Source of the DNA: Thermomicrobiales bacterium
GTDB taxonomy: Bacteria > Chloroflexota > Chloroflexia > Thermomicrobiales > UBA6265
Length of the DNA stretch: 64,000 nt
NCBI GenBank assembly: GCA_030447415.1
Contig: JAUJOZ010000031.1
Coordinates: 1-64,000 of the forward strand
Direction: 5' to 3'
Positions within the stretch are counted from its first letter, which is position 1; every line of letters begins with the position of its first letter. The translations under genes and the position numbers were made by a program. This document shows positions 8,470-17,840 of the stretch, piece after piece. The notes under the pieces are model-generated. The model saw only the letters and a list, made by a program, of their open reading frames with translations. It was not told the DNA's origin and ran no database searches.

Positions 8470-9436
8470 GGGGACCACCGTCAGCCTGCCGATCGAGGGG
8501 ATGGACTGCGCCTCCTGTGCCGCCCATATCGAGGGAGCGATCGCCAAGCTGCCCGGGGTCGCGCATGTCCAGGTCCTCTCCTCGGCCGGGCGCGCCAGCG
8601 TCACCTACGACCCCGATCGGGTCACGTGCGAGCAGATCGAGGGCGCAATCGACGGCGCCGGCTACGCCGTCCGCCGCGACGTGGTGGAAGCAGCGATTCC
8701 GCCCCTGACAGCCGGCCGGCGCGAGATCGGCCGGATCGTCGGCTGGGGCAGCCTCGGTTTGGTCACGCTCGTGGTCCTGGTCGCCGCCGTCGGCGAGCGG
8801 ATCGGCCTCGTCGACCGGGCCGTCGATCGGCTGCCGTGGTGGATCCCGGCCTTCGCCATCGCGGTCGGTGGCTGGCCGGTGTTCCGTGGTGTCTTAGAGG
8901 CGACGCTCCGCCGCCAAATCACCTCTCACACCCTGATGATGAGCGGCGTCCTCGCCTCCACCGCCATCGGTGAGTGGACGACCGCCGCCATGATCGTCTT
9001 CTTCATGCGCTTCGCGAACTGGCTGGAGGAGCGCACCACCAGCCGCAACCGCCAGGCCCTGGAGCAACTCCTCACCCTCCAACCCGCGACGGCGCGGGTG
9101 CTACGCGACGGCCGCGAGGTCGAGGTGCTCGTCGCTGGAGTCAGCGTGGGGGACGTGGTGCTCGTGCGCCCCGGCGAGCGCGTGCCGGTCGACGGCGAGG
9201 TGATCGAGGGGCAGGCGCCGGTCGACCAGGCTCCGATCACCGGCGAAAGCGTGCCGGTCGACAAGCGTCGCGGCGACCCCGTCTTCGCCGCCACGGTAGC
9301 CCAGGCCGGCTTCCTCAAGGTGCGGGCAACCCGCGTCGGCGCAGACACCACCTTCGGCCGGATCGTGCGTCTGGTGGAGGAAGCCGAGGCACAGAAGGCG
9401 CCGGTGCAACGGTTCGCCGACCGCTTCTCGACCTAG
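8453..9436 (+). CDS. P1B-type heavy-metal ATPase, part 1 (before in-frame TAG)
   Basis: Starts at ATG 8453 with GGAGGAG about 5 nt upstream, inside the sensor gene. It holds an HMA metal-binding domain (EGMDCASCAAHIEG), the first four membrane segments, and the actuator domain with TGES in APITGESVPVDK. It ends at TAG (9434-9436) exactly where the fifth helix should begin (RFADRFST). The frame after the TAG is unchanged and continues the same protein. The family would normally read a Tyr-containing stretch here, so a point change to TAG is plausible, together with about two missing residues. Membrane-located metal exporter if functional. Confidence 0.8.
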   Translation: MTSAAEGTTVSLPIEGMDCASCAAHIEGAIAKLPGVAHVQVLSSAGRASVTYDPDRVTCEQIEGAIDGAGYAVRRDVVEAAIPPLTAGRREIGRIVGWGSLGLVTLVVLVAAVGERIGLVDRAVDRLPWWIPAFAIAVGGWPVFRGVLEATLRRQITSHTLMMSGVLASTAIGEWTTAAMIVFFMRFANWLEERTTSRNRQALEQLLTLQPATARVLRDGREVEVLVAGVSVGDVVLVRPGERVPVDGEVIEGQAPVDQAPITGESVPVDKRRGDPVFAATVAQAGFLKVRATRVGADTTFGRIVRLVEEAEAQKAPVQRFADRFST

Positions 9437-10567
9437 CCACTGGTGCTGCTTATCGGCGTGGCGGCGTACGTCGTCACCGGGCAGGTGCTCAACGCCGTCG
9501 CGGTGCTGGTCGTCTCCTGTGCCTGTGCCATCGCGCTGGCCACCCCGGTGGTGGTCCTGGCGAGCGTCGGGAGTGCCGCGGGGCGGGGCCTGCTCGTCAA
9601 GGGCGGGATCGCCCTGGAGCACCTCGCCCGGGTCGACACGGTCGTCATGGACAAGACGGGCACCCTGACCCGGGGCCGACCGACCGTCACCGACGTGGTG
9701 AGCCTCAACGGACTCGGCGAAGTGGACCTCCTGCGGGTCACCGCCGCGGTCGAGTCGCGCAGCGAGCATCCTTTGGCCAAGGCGATCGTCCGCCGGGCGG
9801 CCGAACGGGGGATTACGTCCCCCGAGCCCGACGCTTTCTCGCCCTTGCCCGGTCGTGGCCTGGTCGGGAGCGTCGGCGGGCGGGAGTGGGCGGTCGGCAA
9901 CCGCCGGTTGCTGGCGGAACGCGGCGTCCAGCTGGACGAGGCGGGCGAGGCGCGCGCCCGGGCGTTGGAAGCAGCCGGGAAGACCGCTTTCTTCGTGGCC
10001 GGCGGGCGGGACGTGGCCGGCATCGTCGCCGTCGCGGACACGATCCGACCGGAAGCGAAGGCCGCACTGGCCGACCTGAAGCGACTCGGCGTTCGCCGCC
10101 TGCTGCTGCTGACCGGCGACCACGAGCGGGTGGCCGCCGCCGTCGCGCGCGAGTTGGGACTGGAGTACCGGGCCGGGTTGCTGCCCGAGGACAAGATCGC
10201 CGCGGTGCGGGAGCTCCAGGCGGCGGGAGCCGCCGTCATGATGGTCGGCGATGGCGTCAACGACGCGCCGGCGCTGGCCCAGGCCGATGTCGGCGTCGCG
10301 ATGGGCGCCGGGGCCGATGTCGCCATCGAGGCGGCCGACGTGGCGCTGATGCGCGATGACTGGGCGCTGGTGCCCGAAGCGATCCGCATCGGCCGGCGCG
10401 CCCGCCGCACGATCTACCAGAACCTCGGCTTCACCGCCTGCTACAACGTCGTCGGCATCGCCCTCGCGTTCGTCGGCATCCTCCCACCCGTGCTGGCCGC
10501 GGCCGCGCAGGGACTGCCGGACGTGGCAATCATGCTCAACTCGAGCCGGCTATTGCGCCGCAAGTAG
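9437..10567 (+). CDS. P1B-type heavy-metal ATPase, part 2 (P and N domains)
   Basis: Same frame as part 1. The sixth-helix motif reads [11 protein letters not shown] instead of the near-universal CPC (codons at 9518-9526, GCC in place of a Pro codon). The phosphorylation motif DKTGTLTRG, the nucleotide-binding [17 protein letters not shown] and the hinge [11 protein letters not shown] are all intact, and the C-terminus is [16 protein letters not shown]. No SD precedes possible internal starts (9443 onward). With both the TAG and the missing Pro, transport is unlikely unless these are sequence errors. Metal specificity is not fixed; the CmtR-like partner suggests Cd/Pb. Confidence 0.75.
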   Translation, partial: PLVLLIGVAAYVVTGQVLNAVAVLVVSCACAIALATPVVVLASVGSAAGRGLLVKGGIALEHLARVDTVVMDKTGTLTRGRPTVTDVVSLNGLGEVDLLRVTAAVESRSEHPLAKAIVRRAAERGITSPEPDAFSPLPGRGLVGSVGGREWAVGNRRLLAERGVQLDEAGEARARALEAAGKTAFFVAGGRDVAGIVAVADTIRPEAKAALADLKRLGVRRLLLLTGDHERVAAAVARELGLEYRAGLLPEDKIAAVRELQAAGAAVMMVGDGVNDAPALAQADVGVAMGAGADVAIEAADVALMRDDWALVPEAIRIGRRARRTIYQNLGFTACYNVVGIALAFVGILPPVLAAAAQGLPDVAIMLNSSRLLRRK

Positions 10568-10785
10568 GGCGAGCACAGCACGGTCGGCGAGCGTCCCGCG
10601 TCGGTCGAATCGGTACGCCTGCACGGTCGGTCTCCTCCCCGGATCTTCGCCCAGGGTCCGCCTGCGACGCTTCGCCGCCGGCTACACCGGCGACGTCACG
10701 CTCGCCGGGCGAAATCGGGGCGTTAGCCGATCGCCATCGAGCGGGGACCGGTGGGTTGCCTGCCCGGCGCTTCCGCTGATGCAGC

Positions 10786-10813
10786 ACGGCCGTGGCGTCA
10801 ACGCCACGGCCGT
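10786..10813. repeat. 13-bp perfect inverted repeat
   Basis: ACGGCCGTGGCGT (10786-10798) and ACGCCACGGCCGT (10801-10813) are separated by CA. It lies in the 352-bp gap between the ATPase gene and the LuxR-type regulator, about 107 bp before the regulator start. There is no T-run. It could be the operator of the regulator or a rho-independent-like hairpin for the ATPase gene. Nothing else is recognised in the gap. Confidence 0.6.
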
Positions 10814-10919
10814 TGCGTGTGCGGCAGGTGCTCCAGCGGCGCCGTTAACGTCATGCCGTTCGTTCGGCATCATCGCGACCGAACGACCCGTGCCGCTCGC
10901 CGACGGACCGAGCCGCGCC

Positions 10920-13256
10920 ATGCCCGGCACCACGCTCCCGGACCACCTCCCGAACCTGCCCCTTCCGCTCACGCCCCTCGTGGGCCGGGAGCGCGAGGTG
11001 GCCGCGGTCGTTGACCTGATGCGCCGGGAGGACGCCCGCCTGCTCACGCTGACCGGCCCGGGCGGGGTGGGCAAGACCCGCCTGGCCCTCGCCGCCGCTG
11101 GGCGGCTGGTCGCGGAGTTCCCGTATGGCGTGGCGTTCGTCGGCCTGGCGCCGGTCGCCGACCCCGGCCTCGTCGCGCCCGCCGTCGCCCAAGCGCTCGG
11201 GGTCCGCGACGCCGGGGAGGAGCCGCTCGACGCCCGCCTCAAGGCGTTCCTGCGCGAGAGGCGCCTGCTGCTGGTGCTGGACAACTTCGAGCAGGTGGTG
11301 GAGGCGGCGCCGCTCGTGGCCGAGCTGCTCGCCGCCTGCCCGGGCTTGACGGTGCTCGCCACCAGCCGCGTGCGGCTCCGGGTGTCCGGCGAGCGGGAGT
11401 ACCCCGTGCCGCCGCTCGGGCTGCCCGCGCCAGGCGGGGGCGACCCCGCCGCCGAGGAGACCGACGCCGAGGCGGTCCGGCTCTTCGTCGCGCGGGCGGA
11501 GGCGGTGCAGCCCGGCTTCGCCGTCACGGCCGAGAACGCGCCGGCGGTGGCCGACATCTGCCGCCGGCTCGACGGGCTGCCGCTCGCGATCGAGCTGGCC
11601 GCCGCCCGGACCAAGGTGTTCCCGCCCTCCGATTTGCTGGCGCGGCTGGAACGGCGGCTCCCGTTGCTGACCGGCGGCGGGCGCGATCTGCCCCTCCGGC
11701 AGCAGACGATGCGGGACGCCATCGCCTGGAGCCACGACCTCCTGCCCCCGGCGGACCGGATCCTCTTCCGGCGCCTGGCGGTCTTCGTCGGCGGCTTCGA
11801 CCTGGAGGCGGCGGAGGCCGCGACCCGCGGGGGGGGAGGCGACGCGGTGGGGGACGTTGCCGAGGGCGTCTCGTCGCTGGTGGAGCAGAGCCTACTCCGC
11901 CCGGCGGAGGAGGGGACGGCGGGCGCGCCGCGCTACCAGATGCTGGAGACGGTCCGGGAGTTCGGGCTGGAGCGGTTGGCCGAGGCGGGGGACGAGGAGC
12001 CGGCCCGCCGGTCCCACGCGCTGGCGTTCCTGGCCCTGGCGGAGCGGGCGGCCGCGGAGCTCGACAGCCCCCGGCAGGCGGGCTGGCTGGCGCGCTTGGA
12101 GGCGGAGCACGCCAACCTGCGCGCCGCGCTCGGCTGGTTCCGCGATGGGGGCGACGGGGGGGCGCTCGCCCGCATGGTGAGCGCGCTCTGGCCGTTCTGG
12201 CTGGTGCGCAGCCACCACCGCGAGGGGCGTTCCTGGTTCGAGCAGGCGATCACGGGGGCGACGGGGTGGTCGCCGGCCCTCCGCGGGGCGCTTCACGGCG
12301 GCAGTTGGTTCGCCAGCAACCAGGGCGACCACGAGCGGGGGGTCGCCCTTGCGCAGACCCTGCTCGCGGCCGCGCGCGAGCACGAGGATCCCACGGGCGT
12401 CGCCAACGCCCTGAGCCTCCTCTCCTACGCGGCGACGTTCCGCGGCGATCACGAGCGGGCAACGTCCTTCGCGGCCGACGCGCTGGCGGTCGCCCGGCAC
12501 GCCGGCGACCGCTGGGCCACGGCGTGGGCGCTGATCCGGCTGGGCGTTGCCGCCCAGGATTGGGGTGCGTTCGACAGCGCGGCCACCTACCACGAGGAGT
12601 CGCTGGCGATCTCGCGGGCGAAGGGCGACCTCGCCATGATCTCGGTCTGCCTCTCCAATCTCGCGCTCGTCGCCCACGCGCGCGGGGACCTTCGCCGGGC
12701 CGCCGCGCTGAACCGCGAAAGCCTCCAACTGTGCCGGGAGCTGGGCGGGCGGTGGGCGATGGGCGACGTCCTGGCCCCGACCGCGCACCTGGTGGCGGAG
12801 GGCGGGGACGCGATCACGGCGGCCCGGCTGATCGGGGTGGTCGACGCGCTCCGCGACGCGACCGGCGGCTCGCTGCAAACGCTCGTCCGCTCGCTCTCCG
12901 ATCGTGGGGTGGACGCCGCACGGCAGCGCCTGGGCAACGACGGGTTCGAGCGAGCGCGGCGAGCCGGGCGGGCGATGCCGCTGGAGGCGGCGCTCGATGG
13001 GGCGCTGGCGGCGCTTGCCGGCCTCGCCGAACCGGCGCCACGGTCCGCCGAAGCGGCAACCGCCGGGGGGTTGACCCCCCGGGAGCGCGAGGTGCTGCGC
13101 CTGCTCGTCGCCGGGCGCTCCAACCCCGAGATCGCCGAGGCGCTGTTCATCAGCCGCGCCACGGCCAGGACCCACGTCGCCAACATCCTCGCCAAGCTCG
13201 GCGTCGGCTCGCGCGGCGAGGCCGCCGATCACGCCCACCGCCGCGGCCTCGTCTGA
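10920..13256 (+). CDS. LuxR-family regulator with NB-ARC/AAA-like ATPase domain
   Basis: About 778 residues. The Walker A GPGGVGKT is near residue 47 and a Walker B-like [12 protein letters not shown] near 118. They are followed by a winged-helix-like region and TPR-type helices. A C-terminal LuxR HTH (about 716-778) begins [17 protein letters not shown] and includes [16 protein letters not shown]. This architecture belongs to the large signal-transduction ATPases of Actinobacteria and Chloroflexi; the ligand is unknown. ATG 10920 ([20 protein letters not shown]) resembles family starts, but neither it nor GTG 10890 has an SD, suggesting leaderless or weak translation. Confidence 0.85.
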   Translation: MPGTTLPDHLPNLPLPLTPLVGREREVAAVVDLMRREDARLLTLTGPGGVGKTRLALAAAGRLVAEFPYGVAFVGLAPVADPGLVAPAVAQALGVRDAGEEPLDARLKAFLRERRLLLVLDNFEQVVEAAPLVAELLAACPGLTVLATSRVRLRVSGEREYPVPPLGLPAPGGGDPAAEETDAEAVRLFVARAEAVQPGFAVTAENAPAVADICRRLDGLPLAIELAAARTKVFPPSDLLARLERRLPLLTGGGRDLPLRQQTMRDAIAWSHDLLPPADRILFRRLAVFVGGFDLEAAEAATRGGGGDAVGDVAEGVSSLVEQSLLRPAEEGTAGAPRYQMLETVREFGLERLAEAGDEEPARRSHALAFLALAERAAAELDSPRQAGWLARLEAEHANLRAALGWFRDGGDGGALARMVSALWPFWLVRSHHREGRSWFEQAITGATGWSPALRGALHGGSWFASNQGDHERGVALAQTLLAAAREHEDPTGVANALSLLSYAATFRGDHERATSFAADALAVARHAGDRWATAWALIRLGVAAQDWGAFDSAATYHEESLAISRAKGDLAMISVCLSNLALVAHARGDLRRAAALNRESLQLCRELGGRWAMGDVLAPTAHLVAEGGDAITAARLIGVVDALRDATGGSLQTLVRSLSDRGVDAARQRLGNDGFERARRAGRAMPLEAALDGALAALAGLAEPAPRSAEAATAGGLTPREREVLRLLVAGRSNPEIAEALFISRATARTHVANILAKLGVGSRGEAADHAHRRGLV

Positions 13257-13471
13257 CGGCCCGCCCTCGCCCGCCTACGTACGGTGCCCCCCGTCTACGC
13301 ACCTTGCGTAGGCCGGTCGCTCCTCCCTTGCGTCCACAAATCGGCCACCTGGCCGATGCGATGGGTAGTGGCGACAGGCATGATCGGAGCGTGCCCGGCG
13401 ACGGGCAACCGGCGACGGAGCCGGGACGGAAGGTCGGGCACGACCCGGCGCGACGCTCGAAGGAGACGGCC

Positions 13472-13725
13472 ATGCAACCCCAGTTCGGTTCGGTCCAGAT
13501 GGTCGCCGGCGCCTACGAGCAAGAACTGCGGGCCGACGCCGCGCGGGTCCGGCCGACCCGCGGGGCGAGGCCGGCGGGATCGCGGCGCCGACGCTCCCGA
13601 GCCGGGTCCGCCGCGCCGTCGGCGCCGGTCTCGTTCGCATGGGCGAGCGCCTGCAGGGCGCGCACGCTGCCCCCGTGATCGCGCGTGGTGCCGGGACCAG
13701 CATCAAGCCGGGCGCGGCGGCCTGA
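13472..13725 (+). CDS. Small hypothetical protein, frame-broken
   Basis: ATG 13472 follows AAGGAGA by 6 nt. The first ~23 residues (MQPQFGSVQMVAGAYEQELR) read as coding. Between about 13541 and 13565 the sensible frame changes and continues as GIAAPTLPSRVRRAVGAGLV and RMGERLQGAHAAPVIARG to TGA at 13725. The total is one base short of a whole number of codons, so a single deletion is inferred (about 84 residues if corrected). The second half looks like an amphipathic Arg-rich helix. No function recognised. Confidence 0.45.
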
Positions 13726-13755
13726 AACCGGGGCGGCCAGGATCGTTGGACCGCC

Positions 13756-13965
13756 TCAGGCCGTGGGCCGGCGTCGCACCACTGCACGCACCGTCTCGTG
13801 GCTGACGCCGAACTCGGCGGCCAGGGACCGCAGACTGCGAGAGGGGGCGAGGCCGCGGATCGCGCGACGCTCCTCCTCGGTCAGACGGCCCGGCGGGCGG
13901 CGCTGGTAGGGCGCCCGACGCGACTCGCCAACCACTCGACGCTCCAACGGCTGCCCCACCACCAC
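13756..13965 (-). CDS. Small helix-turn-helix protein
   Basis: About 69 residues if the cluster of GTG codons at 13959-13965 contains the start; the frame is open up to an ATG at 14076, which would overlap the next gene. The core reads RLTEEERRAIRGLAP, then SLRSLAAEFGVSHETVRAVV, a homeodomain-like HTH of the kind found in IS and small DNA-binding proteins. No SD could be identified. DNA binding is inferred from the HTH alone. Confidence 0.45.
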   Translation of the reverse strand: MVVGQPLERRVVGESRRAPYQRRPPGRLTEEERRAIRGLAPSRSLRSLAAEFGVSHETVRAVVRRRPTA

Positions 13966-14064
13966 GAAGCCGGGTCGGATGGTGCGAGCGCGCGACCGAT
14001 CCCTGACGAAACCACCGGCAGAGCGCGCTCGACCCTGTCCAGCGGGGCGACGGGAGCACGCGGG

Positions 14065-14373
14065 ATGACGCAACACCCGGTCCCGCCCCGATTGCCGTCG
14101 CGGCCGGCCGGCGCGGCTGCCGACTCGAGGCGAACCTGGATTGGGCTCGCGCTGGCCGGGCTCGCCTGCATCGCCATCGGCGTGCTGACCAGCGCCTTCC
14201 AGGGCAGCCCATCAGCTGGGCCGGCGACGCCTGCCGTCATCGATGCCCCGACTCCCGCGCCCGCGGCGGTCGGGTTGGCCCGGTCCACCGCAACGCTACG
14301 GTCGGCGCCACCGACGAGGAGACCGGGCAGCCTTATGCATCTCGCCGGCATCGGCCTCGGCAGCGTACGCTGA
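14065..14373 (+). CDS. Small single-helix membrane protein
   Basis: 102 residues from ATG 14065 with GGGAG about 9 nt upstream. A short Pro/Arg-rich cytoplasmic start is followed by one membrane helix (TWIGLALAGLACIAIGVLTS) and a Pro/Ala-rich extracytoplasmic tail. No family recognised. It overlaps the longest form of the antisense HTH ORF but not the preferred form. Confidence 0.45.
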   Translation: MTQHPVPPRLPSRPAGAAADSRRTWIGLALAGLACIAIGVLTSAFQGSPSAGPATPAVIDAPTPAPAAVGLARSTATLRSAPPTRRPGSLMHLAGIGLGSVR

Positions 14374-14466
14374 CGGGCTCGATGTAACCGATGGTCGGCC
14401 ACCAACGGCGCGGCGCCGGCCAGAAGGCCGGCGCCGCGATCTCGCTTGCCTCGCTTGATGGATCGG

Positions 14467-15888
14467 CTACGGCTTGACCTCGACCCGGATGCCGATCGAC
14501 GCCCAGTCGTAGATCGCCTTGGCGACACTCTCCGGCAAGTTGACGCAGCCGTGGCTCATCGGCGTGCCGAAATTGCTGTGCCAGTACGTGCCGTGGATGG
14601 CGTGGCCGACGTTAGTGAAGTACATCGTCCAGGGCACCGCCGGTACGTTGTAGTACTCGCCGCCGATGACCCCTTCCATGTCCTCCGACTCAACCTTGGT
14701 GAGGATGTGGTACGACCCCGGCGGCGTGTCGAATCCCTGACGGCCGGTGCTGACGTACGACTCGAAGACCGGGACGTTCCCCTGCCAGGCGATCAGGTAC
14801 TGCTGGCTGATGCTGACCTCGATCCACTTTTCGGCGCTCGGATCGAGGTCGCGCCTCAGGCTCTGCGGCGCCGGCGACGGGGGCGGCGGCGGAACGAACA
14901 ACTGCTCGCTGTAGGTCGGGATGTCACCCTGGGCGACCGGCGCCGTCGGCAGCCGCTTGCGCGCCGCCATCAGCTCACCCACCGGAACCAGCCAGGGGTC
15001 GTAGCCCGGCTGCCATGCCATCTGGCCCCGCTCGAAGATCTGGTAGGTCACTCCGTCGCGGACGTACTCCTCGGTTAGCGGGTTGCCGAGATAGACCTCG
15101 GCACCGGTCGCCTCCCAGAGCGCCTTGAAGCCGTCGAGGACGCCGTGGCCGGTTTCGGGTACGAATCGGTAGGTCTCGCTGTCCGCCGGCGCCTCATCCC
15201 GGTCGAGCGGCAGCCAGGCGCGCGCCGCCAGCATCGCCTCGCGCGCCGCTCGGGCCCGCTCGTCGTCCTTCTTGAAGCGGTTCGTGCCGTTGCTCACCGC
15301 CGGCAGGCTGCGCGGGATGACGTGGGGGCGCAACTCGGCGCCGACCTTGCCGAGGGTGACGTAGTTGCCGTCAGCGTCGCCCTCGGGCCAGTACTCGAAG
15401 CGGGCGTAGCCGTAGTACTGGACGATCCGTCCGTCCTCCTCGAACTCCGGTGTGATCGGGTAACCGAAGGCGTTGGCGCCGCCCCACTCCCGCCACAGGT
15501 CGAGGAAGAGCCCGTCAATCGTGTGCCCGGTCTCCGGGATGTAGACCGTCCGCGGCGGCGCCCAGTCGCTGGGCGGCACGGCGGTCGTGGTGGTCGCGTC
15601 CGACTGGGTCTGGGTGGCCTGGGCGGTCTGGGCGGCCGGGTCGTCCGGCACGACCTCCGCGGGCTCGTCGAGGACCACCTCGGCCGGCTCGTCGGTCGGC
15701 GCAGCGCTCGACTCAGACGGGACGATTGGCGCCTCATCGCTGTCCTGGGCCAGCGCCGCGCCCGGCGCGGCGAGCGGCGCCAGGAGCAGGACGAGGAGCC
15801 CGACCAGGGCCAGCCACGCGGCGAAACGGCCGTGGCGGATCGCCGGCCTTCCCGCGATGGTTCCGCTCGTCCGCTGTGCAGCTTTCAT
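14467..15888 (-). CDS. L,D-transpeptidase (YkuD) with N-terminal repeat domain
   Basis: 473 residues. A signal peptide (LVGLLVLLLAPLAAPGAALA) precedes an acidic Ala/Pro linker with repeated EPAEVV units. Two tandem copies of a surface repeat follow (ETGHTIDGLFLDLWREWGG and ETGHGVLDGFKALWEATG), each with a FGYPIT/YLGNPL partner. The C-terminal YkuD domain has the catalytic signature HGTYWHSNFG and SHGCVNLPE. The family cross-links peptidoglycan through a Cys-acyl intermediate. ATG 15888 follows GGAGAC by 8 nt. The 474-bp region upstream (15889-16362) contains a small dyad and no gene. Confidence 0.85.
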   Translation of the reverse strand: MKAAQRTSGTIAGRPAIRHGRFAAWLALVGLLVLLLAPLAAPGAALAQDSDEAPIVPSESSAAPTDEPAEVVLDEPAEVVPDDPAAQTAQATQTQSDATTTTAVPPSDWAPPRTVYIPETGHTIDGLFLDLWREWGGANAFGYPITPEFEEDGRIVQYYGYARFEYWPEGDADGNYVTLGKVGAELRPHVIPRSLPAVSNGTNRFKKDDERARAAREAMLAARAWLPLDRDEAPADSETYRFVPETGHGVLDGFKALWEATGAEVYLGNPLTEEYVRDGVTYQIFERGQMAWQPGYDPWLVPVGELMAARKRLPTAPVAQGDIPTYSEQLFVPPPPPSPAPQSLRRDLDPSAEKWIEVSISQQYLIAWQGNVPVFESYVSTGRQGFDTPPGSYHILTKVESEDMEGVIGGEYYNVPAVPWTMYFTNVGHAIHGTYWHSNFGTPMSHGCVNLPESVAKAIYDWASIGIRVEVKP

Positions 15889-16212
15889 GGCGAATGTCTC
15901 CGTTGGAGCGCCTCTTCGGCACCGCCCGACCCAGTCACCGGCGGCGATCCGCCGGGTGGGAGACCAGGTCCGTTCCCGTCGGGTGCGCGGCCATGTTCTG
16001 GACCCGCGCCCGACTCCCCGATTCCACCAAGTACAACGCACGGTGGGGGCCGAGCGTTTCTCCGAGACGGTCGGTCTCCGGCAAGCGTATGAAGCCGCTT
16101 CCGGCGGTTGCACCAGCATACCGGAGCGCCGCCCCTGAGGCAATACGTCTCGGCAGTACGTACATTACTGCACCCCACGGGAGCACTGCCTCGATGAACG
16201 CCTACCTTAAAC

Positions 16213-16227
16213 GTGACACCCTGTCAC
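16213..16227. promoter_or_regulatory. Short dyad GTGACA-CCC-TGTCAC
   Basis: A perfect 6-bp inverted repeat with a 3-nt centre, in the noncoding region upstream of the divergently read L,D-transpeptidase gene and downstream of nadC. It resembles a compact operator half-site pair. No regulator is assigned. Confidence 0.35.
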
Positions 16228-16362
16228 AACCTTCACCTCACGAGACGGTTTTGACACTTCCCGGCTTCCGCCCACTCGCCACGGCAGTCGCGCCGCTCGG
16301 TGTCGATCGGTGCCATCACGCACCACGACACCGGATGCCGACCCACGCCGGGCGAGCGTCCA

Positions 16363-17301
16363 TTAGTCCCCGAGGCCGAACTTGAGGCTCAGGTCGAGCG
16401 CCGGGGCGGAGTGGGTCAGCGCGCCGACGGAGATGATATCAACCCCAGTCTCGGCGACGGCGCGGACGGTGTCCAACGTGATCCCGCCGGAGGCTTCCAG
16501 CAGGGCTCGCCCCGCCACCAGCTCCACCGCCCGCCGCAGCGCCGGCACAGCCATGTTGTCGAGCAGGATGACATCGGCGCCGGCCGCGACCGCCTCGGCG
16601 GCCTCCTCCGGCGTCGTCACCTCAACCTCGATCCGCAGCGTATGGGGCGCCCGTTCCCGTGCCAAGCCGACGGCGCGAGCGACCCGGTCGGTGCCGGGCG
16701 GACCAATGGCGGCGAGGTGGTTGTCTTTGATCAGGACGCCGTCGCCGAGACCGACGCGATGATTGCGGCCGCCGCCGTGGCGTACCGCCGCCTTCTCCAG
16801 GAGCCGCAGCCCCGGCGTCGTCTTGCGGGTGTCGACAATCCGCGCCCCCGTCCCGGCGACTGCTTCGACGTAGCGGGCCGTCAGGGTCGCGACGCCGGAG
16901 AGGCGTTGGAGCAGGTTGAGAGCGACCCGCTCGGCGGTGAGGAGGCCGCGCGCCGGCCCCGCCACCCCGACCACGGCATCCCCGGACGCGACCCGTTGCC
17001 CGTCCGCAACCCGCGGCTCGTAGGCGATCGCCGGGTCGACCCGACGAAAGACGGCGCCCGCCACGTCGAGCCCGGAGATCACGCCCGGCGCCTTGGCCAC
17101 GATGACGCCGTGAGCCTGAGCGCCGGCAGGAACGGTCGCCAGCGTCGTCACGTCGCCGGCACCGATATCCTCGGCCAGCGCCAGCTCGACGATCGCCTCC
17201 CAACCGGCGCCGATCTCGGATGCCGAACCAGGGGACCAACCGGCGCCCATCCTCGCATCCCGCTCGGGCACCGGGCCGGCGCCCGGTCCGGGCGACCTCA
17301 T
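16363..17301 (-). CDS. nadC: Nicotinate-nucleotide pyrophosphorylase (quinolinate phosphoribosyltransferase)
   Basis: 312 residues, a normal length for NadC, which converts quinolinate and PRPP to nicotinate mononucleotide in de novo NAD synthesis. Family motifs are present in order: [65 protein letters not shown] and [11 protein letters not shown] 17301 overlaps the stop of the upstream GNAT gene in an ATGA, so translation is coupled. It is the last gene of the M16-GNAT-nadC operon. Confidence 0.92.
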   Translation of the reverse strand: MRSPGPGAGPVPERDARMGAGWSPGSASEIGAGWEAIVELALAEDIGAGDVTTLATVPAGAQAHGVIVAKAPGVISGLDVAGAVFRRVDPAIAYEPRVADGQRVASGDAVVGVAGPARGLLTAERVALNLLQRLSGVATLTARYVEAVAGTGARIVDTRKTTPGLRLLEKAAVRHGGGRNHRVGLGDGVLIKDNHLAAIGPPGTDRVARAVGLARERAPHTLRIEVEVTTPEEAAEAVAAGADVILLDNMAVPALRRAVELVAGRALLEASGGITLDTVRAVAETGVDIISVGALTHSAPALDLSLKFGLGD

Positions 17302-17840
17302 GAGGCGTCCTTGATGGCCGACGGGACGAACGACTGGGAACGAGGGCGGGCGGCCGGCGCATGCCATCCCAAACGGTAGCGGGCGGCGCCGCTCGGGTGC
17401 CGGCGGCGCCCGACCAATTTGAAGCCGCACGCCCGATAGAACCCGAGGCCCGCCTCGTCGGTCTCCACCACGAGCGGCCGCTTGCCGGCCCGGCGCAGCG
17501 CGTCTTGGAGACAGGCGCGGCCGTATCCCTGCCGGCGACGAGCCCCCGCTACCGCCAGATGGGTGATCTCGACCGACAGCGGCGCCTTGCGCGTCACGCA
17601 GACGGCGACGAGGGTGTCCCCGACGGCGAGCCCGTAGATGTCGCGCTCCGGGTCGCATCGAGCGTCCGCCAGGACCGCGCGCCCTGCCTCAGGCGTCCCG
17701 TCGAGGGTGCAGGCGGCGAGGATCGCGGCCGCCTCAGCGTCCCGCGTCGGGTCAAGGGGGTGGATCGCCACGCCGAGCGCCGGGAACGACCCGGCGTCCG
17801 CAGGCACGGCCGGATTCGGATCAGTCCCTGGATCGCTCAC
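17298..17840 (-). CDS. GNAT-family N-acetyltransferase
   Basis: 180 residues with the GNAT acetyl-CoA motif A in [20 protein letters not shown] and the C-terminal [19 protein letters not shown]. Both its start (ATG 17840) and stop form ATGA overlaps with the flanking genes, so it is the middle cistron of a three-gene operon. The substrate is unknown. Confidence 0.82.
   Translation of the reverse strand: MSDPGTDPNPAVPADAGSFPALGVAIHPLDPTRDAEAAAILAACTLDGTPEAGRAVLADARCDPERDIYGLAVGDTLVAVCVTRKAPLSVEITHLAVAGARRRQGYGRACLQDALRRAGKRPLVVETDEAGLGFYRACGFKLVGRRRHPSGAARYRLGWHAPAARPRSQSFVPSAIKDAS

Noticed and set aside
9434..9436. Pyrrolysine or programmed readthrough at the TAG in the P1B ATPase
   Set aside because: No downstream structure or pyrrolysine context could be identified, and a second TAG in an IS transposase (41530) points to mutation or error.
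11892..13238. Long antisense reading frame opposite the LuxR-type regulator
   Set aside because: Its composition is that of a shadow frame of a high-GC gene, with no motif and no SD; the sense strand has Walker motifs and a LuxR HTH.
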